Assembly (NCBI GenBank): GCA_002371115.1
Contig: DFFY01000115.1
Span: 2,518-17,343 of the forward strand
Source: Bacteroidales bacterium UBA3764
GTDB taxonomy: Bacteria > Bacteroidota > Bacteroidia > Bacteroidales > UBA932
Direction of reading: 5' to 3'
DNA: 14,826 nt
Part shown: positions 7,401-12,469 of the stretch, piece by piece
Numbering within the stretch: position 1 is the stretch's first letter
Layout: each line of letters opens with the position of its first letter
Translations under genes and position numbers: made by a program
The notes under the pieces: model-generated
The model's input: the letters and a program-made list of their open reading frames with translations, nothing else
Told to the model about the DNA's origin: nothing
Databases searched by the model: none

Positions 7401-9578
7401 CTGAATGCGACGCCCATGGCCGACGCGCCCTTGTATGATATGGCTGCCGTGGAGGAAGAGGCGGAAGTGGCCATGAGCAAGGCTACGCTTGATACGGCCG
7501 ATGACGTTGCTGGGGACGATACGCCTGTTCGCAGCGACTTTGCCAGTGCCCTTACCTTCCAGCCGCACCTGCGTCCGCAGGCAGACGGAACGGTGCATTT
7601 CACCTTCAAAACGTCCGACAAACTGTCCACCTTCTATGTCCGTGCATACGCGCACGACGCCGCCATGCACAATGCGCTGGCGGAGCGCGAGATGGTGGTT
7701 TCCCTGCCCGTGAAGGTGAGCCTCGTGGAACCGCGCTTCCTGTATGAGGGAGATGTGTATGAGGCGGCCGTCACCGTGTCCAGTATCAGCGACAAGCCGG
7801 TGTCCGGCACCATGGCCCTGGTGCTTTCGGAGCCCGGCCTGCCCGTGAGTTCGCAGATGGTGCCCGTCACTGTGCAGCCCGGTGAAAGCGTTTGCCACCG
7901 CTTCCGGGTCACCGTGCCGGTTGTCATACCGAGCGAAGCCGAAGGCGGAGCGAGTGTATCTCTCACCTTCAAGGCCTTATTCAAGGCCCCCGAATTCTCC
8001 GACGCCGTGCAGGTCACCGTGCCGGTCTATCCGGCCGCCCAAACCCTCACGGAGGCCCATTCCGCCGTGCTGCTGGACGGCATGAATCGGGACGCCCTGC
8101 TGCAAAGCCTGCGTTCCCAGTTCGTGAATCTGCCTGCATCGGCGGCCACGTTGAAGGAAATTACGGTCCTGGACATGGTCCGGGACGCTATTCCGTCGCA
8201 CGTGGCGCCCCGGGGCAAGGACGTCCTCTCCCTTTCCGAGGCCTGGTACGTGCAAGTGCTTTGTCATTCTGAGCGAAGCGAAGAATCTCTCCTCCCCAGG
8301 ATCCTCGCCTGCCGCAACGCGGACGGCGGCTTCGGCTGGTTCGAGGGCATGCATTCCTCGCCAGTGATTACCGCCGTGCTGCTGGAGCGCGTTGCCAGGC
8401 TCCGCGACCGCGGGTTTGAGGTCCCCGATTTGAAGTCGGCCGTTAAATACTTGGATACCATTCAGTTTGGCGCTGAGCGTCCGTACTGGTGCGGCGGCCT
8501 TTCCGATGCCCAGTACTTGCACGTGCGTGCGCTGTATGCCGCTGTCCCGTTTCAGGTGAAACCGGTGTCGGAAACGGAGAAGAAGCGCTTTAAAACGTTT
8601 GCCAAATGGGCCAAGAACTACCTGACGCCCGGGAAGAAGGACGGCCGCGGCCTGCAGGGACAGATTCTGGAGAAGAGCCGGCGTTTGCTCACGCTCCGAA
8701 ACCTGCTGGAGCGGGAAGGGGGCATTGCCTTGGCACAGGGCTGGGGCGTGTCGCTGGGGACGCGCGTAAAACTGGAGAAATCCATGCAGGCGGACTTGCT
8801 GTCGCTGGTGGAATATGCCGTTCCGCATCGTTCCGGTGGCTATTACTATCCCAATGCAGTGATGCCTTGGCGCGGCCTACTGGAGAGCGAGGCCTATGCC
8901 CATGCCCTCCTTTGCGACCTCCTGGCCAAGGCTGGAGAGTCCGCCATTGCCGACGGCATCCGTCTCTGGCTCATGCTCCAGAAGGAGACCCAGCACTGGG
9001 ACGCTGAACCGGCGTACATCGACGCCATCACCGCCATCCTGGACGGCACGCAGGCCCTCATGAACACCCGCGTGCTGGCCCTGTCCGGCACTTACCGGGC
9101 CCCGTTCAAGGCCGTAAAGGCAGCCGGCAACGGCTTCACACTGGAGCGGAAATTCTACAAAGAAGGCAGTGAGGAGGAACTCAAGCCCGGAGAGCCGGTG
9201 GCCGTGGGCGACAAAATCGTGGTGAAATACAAGATTTGGAACGGCGAGAACCGCAGTTTCGTACGCCTGACAGCCGCTCGTGAGGCCTCTCTGCAACCGG
9301 AGCACCAGTTGTCCGGGCACATTGGCTACGGCATCATCCGACCGTTGCGTTCCGGCTTCGTTTGGGGCTTTGTACCGCAGGGTTACAGGAATGTAAAGGC
9401 TTCCTGCACGGAGTATTATTTTGACTCTTATCCGGAGGAGAACACGGAAATCTCCGAAGCCTTCTACGTGCAGCAGGCCGGCCGCTTCCAGGCCCCCGTG
9501 GTGGAAATAGAATCCCTCTACGCCCCCCACTACCGTGCCAACTCCGCCGCCCGTCCCGCCCTCTCCGTCATAGAATAA
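4458..9578 (+). CDS. Secreted alpha-2-macroglobulin-like protein (MG2 domain), thioester-less
   Basis: This 1706-residue bacterial alpha-2-macroglobulin relative is a presumed periplasmic or surface protease trap or envelope protein. The signal peptide is at 1-21 (cleavage AIA|Q), without a lipobox. Residues up to about 290 are a family N-terminal region. MG-type beta domains follow, including one with YHPGDTVRFK near 485-495 and EFVLPTYEL near 570. The A2M domain signature FQPHLRPQADG...HFTFKTSDKLSTFYVRAYA begins near 1033. The helical thioester-like domain has NADGGFGWF at 1287-1295, and the last 130 residues match the family C-terminus (QLSGHIGYG, YYFDSYPEE). No C-x-E-Q occurs anywhere, so no thioester can form. 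Two short interspersed DNA repeats are translated within it, at 1156-1169 and 1269-1279. No pbpC lies next to it, unlike in E. coli. The start is the first of two adjacent ATGs. Confidence 0.9.
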   Translation: MMKRIWITCMLALYAGIVAIAQPMNDGHSLSSLWKKYDAAHKADRPQLEADILSQIKQEAMQQHLPLDFYDAATLYVSTVQRRDWKQRDALRKALEQEVAAFDEPMVTFQWMSKWQYASADALWAYVQAHPDGFKGRTGAFYNDVGGYLGGALPAFIDNDREYVLWRLLGSRNQLEDSEVYKALQAEVAGRYPSEAALAYHVASARYYAEEKREEKRQALGLLAQKYSGKAVSVFPKADLLQMRKEDLDKGKGAGTAYASLLASARTLENERKAYSGAEATIAAACLGAESLIGTLTATDVWVSIKDRQVQVQLRNLPQVNVTLREGKKNLKTWKLKNPGESFYVPDTLTVALPELADGDYTVEAVSGKIQSQTNYTQYTLSIASRTDSRGPAVFVADYDSGEPLSKATLLLMKGDRQVARTSLRLDGFTVLPSAFVKDMDSKGYYEVVAVSGDRKSRPVSLREYRPEQEKSAVRCSIFKDQGAYHPGDTVRFKAVVFEGVPSLKLSVCKNRVIQVRLQDSEGNELAAQKLTTNAWGAASGRFVLPKGLRNGHFSLEVEGLAYDSFRVDEFVLPTYELAFDQLEEFYMAGDSIPVSGRLQSYSGHNLTGARVAVKVERYSETVFEGTQEADANSAFRFAFPTQKTGYYHATVTVTDFTGETRSFGKGYYVGEDLQISASVEGAANVELDAVREDEWRYMPSYTVLQSTLCMTLHALDTDGNRVPLPVRFQVLAADGSTLASGQVLSGNSFSVELPGTGYYKVRAQAEGESKSGAKAQAESTFAVFCILPEARELMPQARRVFIPGASTVAEGDAVRARIGTTEGAAYAQVLVYGPGAQLLESRKVFVADNRIEDVTFAYRQAWPDVVHLQVFYFLHGASVSYDWEYRREKSKYTLPLQFTRFQDKAYPGTQYAFTLQTATDAEVLVAAWDKSLDAVGRNDWPQVRSGDYGVPEIWITPACGSVGEGHRYRPLRMRTGGKMMLNATPMADAPLYDMAAVEEEAEVAMSKATLDTADDVAGDDTPVRSDFASALTFQPHLRPQADGTVHFTFKTSDKLSTFYVRAYAHDAAMHNALAEREMVVSLPVKVSLVEPRFLYEGDVYEAAVTVSSISDKPVSGTMALVLSEPGLPVSSQMVPVTVQPGESVCHRFRVTVPVVIPSEAEGGASVSLTFKALFKAPEFSDAVQVTVPVYPAAQTLTEAHSAVLLDGMNRDALLQSLRSQFVNLPASAATLKEITVLDMVRDAIPSHVAPRGKDVLSLSEAWYVQVLCHSERSEESLLPRILACRNADGGFGWFEGMHSSPVITAVLLERVARLRDRGFEVPDLKSAVKYLDTIQFGAERPYWCGGLSDAQYLHVRALYAAVPFQVKPVSETEKKRFKTFAKWAKNYLTPGKKDGRGLQGQILEKSRRLLTLRNLLEREGGIALAQGWGVSLGTRVKLEKSMQADLLSLVEYAVPHRSGGYYYPNAVMPWRGLLESEAYAHALLCDLLAKAGESAIADGIRLWLMLQKETQHWDAEPAYIDAITAILDGTQALMNTRVLALSGTYRAPFKAVKAAGNGFTLERKFYKEGSEEELKPGEPVAVGDKIVVKYKIWNGENRSFVRLTAAREASLQPEHQLSGHIGYGIIRPLRSGFVWGFVPQGYRNVKASCTEYYFDSYPEENTEISEAFYVQQAGRFQAPVVEIESLYAPHYRANSAARPALSVIE
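7922..7964 (+). repeat. Short interspersed repeat, unit 1, inside the macroglobulin gene
   Basis: The unit starts TGTCATACCGAGCGAAGC and ends TATCTCTC, with extra bases in the middle (GAAGGCGGAGCGAG). It is read in frame as VIPSEAEGGASVSL. The start and end match unit 2 at 8262, and the type resembles the GTCATTCTGAGCGAAG...AATCTC repeat I know from many bacterial genomes. Confidence 0.7.
8262..8292 (+). repeat. Short interspersed repeat, unit 2, inside the macroglobulin gene
   Basis: TGTCATTCTGAGCGAAGCG begins the unit, which ends GAATCTCTCC. It is read as CHSERSEESL, a peptide familiar as the translation of this interspersed repeat. It sits in the thioester-like domain just before NADGGFGWF. 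Its reading frame differs from that of unit 1, so the likeness is at the DNA level, not the protein level. Confidence 0.8.
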
Positions 9579-9584
9579 ACAAAC

Positions 9585-9612
9585 AAGCACCGGCGAAAAC
9601 TCGCCGGTGCTT
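9585..9612. terminator. Shared terminator hairpin between macroglobulin gene and tRNA-Val
   Basis: AAGCACCGGCGA (9585-9596) and TCGCCGGTGCTT (9601-9612) are perfectly complementary over 12 bp with a 4-base loop. Four T follow on plus; on minus the 3' side reads TTGTTTGTTTATT. It lies 6 bases after the macroglobulin stop and 12 bases beyond the tRNA 3' end, so it can serve both convergent units. Confidence 0.8.
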
Positions 9613-9623
9613 TTGTAGGGTAG

Positions 9624-9698
9624 TGGGCGGTACTGGATTCGAACCAGTGACCCCCTGCTTGTAAGGCAGGTGCTCTGAACCAACTGAGCTAACCGCCC
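9624..9698 (-). tRNA. tRNA-Val (anticodon TAC)
   Basis: This is a 75-base cloverleaf on the minus strand. The acceptor GGGCGGT pairs with ACCGCCC and the discriminator is A. The D arm is GCTC/GAGC. The anticodon arm CCTGC-CTTACAA-GCAGG has TAC at positions 34-36, which decodes GUA and related Val codons. The T arm is ACTGG-TTCGAAT-CCAGT. CCA is not encoded (the next bases are CTA) and must be added afterwards. The gene has its own promoter just upstream and a terminator hairpin 12 bases downstream, so it appears to be a single-tRNA unit. Confidence 0.97.
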
Positions 9699-9712
9699 GG
9701 AATTGCGGATTG

Positions 9713-9743
9713 CAAAGGTACTAAGAATTTTCGGATTTGCAAA
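9713..9743 (-). promoter_or_regulatory. Promoter of tRNA-Val
   Basis: On the minus strand TTTG (9743-9740), 19 bases, then TACCTTTG (9720-9713): a very good match to the Bacteroidota -33/-7 consensus. It ends 14 bases before the tRNA 5' end, so a short precursor leader of about ten bases is expected. The -33 box lies in a 10-bp palindrome ATTTGCAAAT (9735-9744). Confidence 0.85.
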
Positions 9744-9770
9744 TTATTTTGCATAGATGTGGCCTGGGCG

Positions 9771-9801
9771 TTTCGGAAACGGGGAAAATTGCCTATCTTA
9801 G
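9771..9801 (+). promoter_or_regulatory. Possible promoter of the PrsW-family gene
   Basis: TTTC (9771-9774), 19 bases, then TATCTTAG (9794-9801). Each element differs from the TTTG / TAnnTTTG consensus by one base, but the spacing is right, and a start near 9806 would leave a leader of about 15 bases before the ATG at 9822. It is arranged divergently from the tRNA promoter. Confidence 0.45.
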
Positions 9802-9821
9802 CAGTCCAATTGAAAACCGAT

Positions 9822-10547
9822 ATGCTTTCTGTGTTTGCCTTGGCAGTTTTGCCTGCCCTCATTCTCATTTACTACGTGTACCAGCAGGACAGCCTGCAGC
9901 GTGAACCTACCAAAAACCTGGTGAAGGCCTTTTTCTATGGAGGAGCGTCGGTATTTGCCTCGCTGCTCATTTCCGTGCCCTTCATGCACCTGGGCCTGTT
10001 TCCGCAGGAAATCCACTCCGGCCTGGATGCCTTCCGCAGCGCCTTTTTTGGTGCGGCCATCCCGGAAGAATCGGCCAAACTGGTCTTTCTGTGGCTCTTC
10101 CTCCGCAAGTGCAAAGAGTTTGACGAGCGCATGGACGGCATTGTGTACGCCGTGTGCGTGGGCATGGGCTTTGCCGCCTTCGAGAACCTGGAATACCTGA
10201 TTGGCGCCGGCTCCCAGTGGGTTACCGTGGGCATCAGCCGTTCCCTCACCGCCATCCCCGGCCACTTCGGCTTTGCCGTGGTGATGGGGTATTATTTCTC
10301 CCTGCACTATTTTGACCGTTACCGCGCCCCGCTGGCCGGGATCAAGATGTGGCTGTACCCGGTGCTGCTCCATGGCACGTACGACTGGATTGCCATGTCC
10401 CAGGAAGTAAGCCCGGAACTGAGCGGCGCCATCGCTCTGGCCATCCTCCTGCTGTGCTTCGGCATGCTCAAATGGGCGCGCAAACACATGAAGGAACACC
10501 TCATTACAGACTCGTTTACGCATACCATCACCATCGACGAGCAATGA
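9822..10547 (+). CDS. PrsW-family intramembrane metalloprotease
   Basis: This 241-residue polytopic inner-membrane protein has about seven hydrophobic segments. The family motifs are all present: PEESAK (81-86, the EExxK type), FENLEY (120-125), PGHFG with H148, and LLHGTYDW with H184. The acids and histidines are the expected zinc and catalytic residues. In Bacillus, PrsW makes the first cut in the RsiW anti-sigma factor; whether this protein has such a substrate is unknown, and no anti-sigma gene is visible nearby. The start is ATG 9822, which gives an N-terminus running straight into a membrane segment; an in-frame GTG at 9759 would add residues from promoter DNA. It stands alone, with the tRNA behind it and a separately promoted fimbria operon 195 bases ahead. 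Confidence 0.9.
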   Translation: MLSVFALAVLPALILIYYVYQQDSLQREPTKNLVKAFFYGGASVFASLLISVPFMHLGLFPQEIHSGLDAFRSAFFGAAIPEESAKLVFLWLFLRKCKEFDERMDGIVYAVCVGMGFAAFENLEYLIGAGSQWVTVGISRSLTAIPGHFGFAVVMGYYFSLHYFDRYRAPLAGIKMWLYPVLLHGTYDWIAMSQEVSPELSGAIALAILLLCFGMLKWARKHMKEHLITDSFTHTITIDEQ

Positions 10548-10640
10548 CGGAACTTACGATTTGAAAGGTCCTTTTTCGGCCGTTCGAGGAAGATTAAAAT
10601 GGTCCAAAAGCCGTTAAAAACGCATTTTTTTAAAAAAAGG

Positions 10641-10672
10641 TTAGGTTTTTTCTTCTGTAAATAGTACCTTTG
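10641..10672 (+). promoter_or_regulatory. Promoter of the fimbria operon
   Basis: TTAG (10641-10644), 20 bases, then TACCTTTG (10665-10672). The -7 element is identical to that of tRNA-Val and matches TAnnTTTG fully; the -33 box has one mismatch. The start site would lie near 10677, leaving a 5' leader of about 65 bases before the ATG at 10743, much longer than for the other genes here. I see no invertible repeats flanking it. Confidence 0.75.
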
Positions 10673-10742
10673 TTTTGAAATTCGTTTCGATTTTTACGGT
10701 AGTGTAGTAAAGAGTTGGAACGTGTTTGCGTAGATGTAAACA

Positions 10743-12464
10743 ATGAGCTTCAAGAAGATAGTTAAAAGCGCTACTTTAGGGTTAGCGCTAGTAGTAATGT
10801 TACCTGAACTTGGACTCGCTCAAAACGCCCAAAAGACGCCGCGTGATACGGTGAGCCGGTGGCAGGGGATGAGCATTCGCACCAACCTGCTGTGGGACGC
10901 CCTTGCGGAGCCCAATATTGGCTTGGAGTTCCCTATTGGGGACCACTGGTCGCTGGGAGCCAACGCCGGCATCAAGGCATGGCCGCGCTGGCTGGCCTGG
11001 GATTGGGATACCGAGAATCCTACCCACTGGCGCAACTTCGCAATTGTTCCGGAAGCAAGATATTACTTCGACCAGGTGTACGACGGCTGGTTCGTCGGCG
11101 CCGATGCAGTGTACACTCACTTCAACGTTGGGGCGATGAAATTCCCCTTCGGCATGTATCCTGAGGCAAATCAGTACCGTCTTCAGGGCGATTATGCCGG
11201 TCTGGGCCTTTTCGGCGGCTATAGCTGGTGGATTGGTAAGCACTGGCGCATAGAGGCCGAAGCAGGCGCTGCCCTTGGTTACCGCAGGGCTGACAAGTAC
11301 GAATGCGACCACTGCGGCCAGCTGGTTGGGGAGAGTAAAGGCCTGGCGGTAGTGCCGAAGCTGGGTGTTAACATTGCCTACAACGTACGCAAGAGGACGG
11401 AGGAGCTGATTGTCGAAATCCTTCCTCCGATGCCGGACACCATCCTGCCCCCTCCCATCATCATCCCCGAACCCGAACCGCTGGAAATCCATCCTCCGGT
11501 GGTGGAGGAATGGAAAGGCGTGGCCGGAGAGCTCGCCCCCAGGCACCCGGTGCTTAAGCCTTCCTACCAGTATAAGCCCATTACTCCGGACCGCATCCTT
11601 CGCAAGGAAGAAGGCGCGCTTTACGTTTTCTTCGAACTGGACAAGTCGTATCTTAAGCGCAGTTTCTCGGAGCCGGGCCGAAGCCGTGACAACGGCCCCG
11701 TCCTGGACGAAATCATCGAAATCACCGACGGCATACTGAAAGACACCACAAGCAGCGTCTCTTGCATCCAGATTGTTGGTTTGGCCTCAATCGAAGGCCC
11801 TCAACCGCGCAACAAGCGCCTTGCCGACAACCGCGCCAAGGCCCTGCAGTCCTATATCCAGGACCGCCTTCCCGTTCCCGACGCCATCTTCGAAACCGTT
11901 GGTCTGGGCGAGGCCTGGACTGAATTCCGTGACGAAGTGAACGACATGGCCCTTGCCGGCGGCGGTGCCGGACTCAGCGTTGAGCAGTTGCAGAAAGTGC
12001 TGGATATCATAGACAACGAACCGGACCCGGATCGCCGTGAGCGCAAGATCAAGGTCCTGGAAGGCGGCGACATTTACAGCCACCTCAGGGACAACGTCCT
12101 TGGCGACCAGCGTAATTCCGGTTACATCCGCGTGTACTTCAACTATGTCCCCGATAAGAAAGCCCTGGATGTTAACCGGGCCATCGACGCCCTGGAAGCG
12201 AACGATCCGGAGGAAGCCTTAAGGCAGTTGGAAGCCCTTAAGGACGAACCCCGCAGCCGAGCAGCCCGTGCCAGTGCCCTGTTCCGTCTGGGACGTACGG
12301 AGGAAGCCCTGGAACTGCTCAGGGAAGCATCGGCCGACGGAGATCCCGATGCCCGCGCTCTCCTGCGTCAATGGGAGGAGCATGAACGCGCTACCCGGGA
12401 CTACGAGAAGTATCTTCAGGAATTGAACGAATACAACAATTATATCAACAACCAAAAACAGTAG
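10743..12464 (+). CDS. DUF3575/OmpA-like outer-membrane protein of a fimbria operon
   Basis: This is a 573-residue exported protein with a signal peptide (about 1-26, LGLA|Q). Residues 38-215 form a DUF3575-type beta-barrel-like domain: SIRTNLLWDALAEPNIGLEF, EARYYF, a CDHC pair near 188-191, and VVPKLGVNIAYNV. A proline-rich linker follows (227-250, PPMPDTILPPPIIIPEPEP). An OmpA-like domain at about 290-475 has YVFFELDKSYL near 294 and NKRLADNRAKALQSYI near 357. The tail (478-573) is alanine/glutamate-rich and helical, like TPR repeats (EEALRQLEAL, EEALELL). In Bacteroidales, DUF3575 genes commonly sit beside fimbrillin genes, and the 5-base gap to the Mfa1-type gene supports one operon. An anchoring or assembly role at the outer membrane is inference. 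Confidence 0.85.
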   Translation: MSFKKIVKSATLGLALVVMLPELGLAQNAQKTPRDTVSRWQGMSIRTNLLWDALAEPNIGLEFPIGDHWSLGANAGIKAWPRWLAWDWDTENPTHWRNFAIVPEARYYFDQVYDGWFVGADAVYTHFNVGAMKFPFGMYPEANQYRLQGDYAGLGLFGGYSWWIGKHWRIEAEAGAALGYRRADKYECDHCGQLVGESKGLAVVPKLGVNIAYNVRKRTEELIVEILPPMPDTILPPPIIIPEPEPLEIHPPVVEEWKGVAGELAPRHPVLKPSYQYKPITPDRILRKEEGALYVFFELDKSYLKRSFSEPGRSRDNGPVLDEIIEITDGILKDTTSSVSCIQIVGLASIEGPQPRNKRLADNRAKALQSYIQDRLPVPDAIFETVGLGEAWTEFRDEVNDMALAGGGAGLSVEQLQKVLDIIDNEPDPDRRERKIKVLEGGDIYSHLRDNVLGDQRNSGYIRVYFNYVPDKKALDVNRAIDALEANDPEEALRQLEALKDEPRSRAARASALFRLGRTEEALELLREASADGDPDARALLRQWEEHERATRDYEKYLQELNEYNNYINNQKQ

Positions 12465-12469
12465 TTTTT

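Noticed and set aside
5826..7898. 690-codon open frame on the minus strand opposite the macroglobulin gene
   Set aside because: Low-complexity His/Arg/Gly-rich product with no recognisable motif, and it lies wholly within a well-supported plus-strand gene.
9759..9821. GTG start giving the PrsW-family protein 21 more residues
   Set aside because: The added stretch covers the likely promoter, and ATG 9822 leads straight into the first membrane segment.
10571..10632. Intrinsic terminator after the PrsW-family gene
   Set aside because: TTTTTCGGC can pair with GCCGttAAAAA before a T-run, but the loop is long and the stem AT-rich and bulged, so I do not call it.
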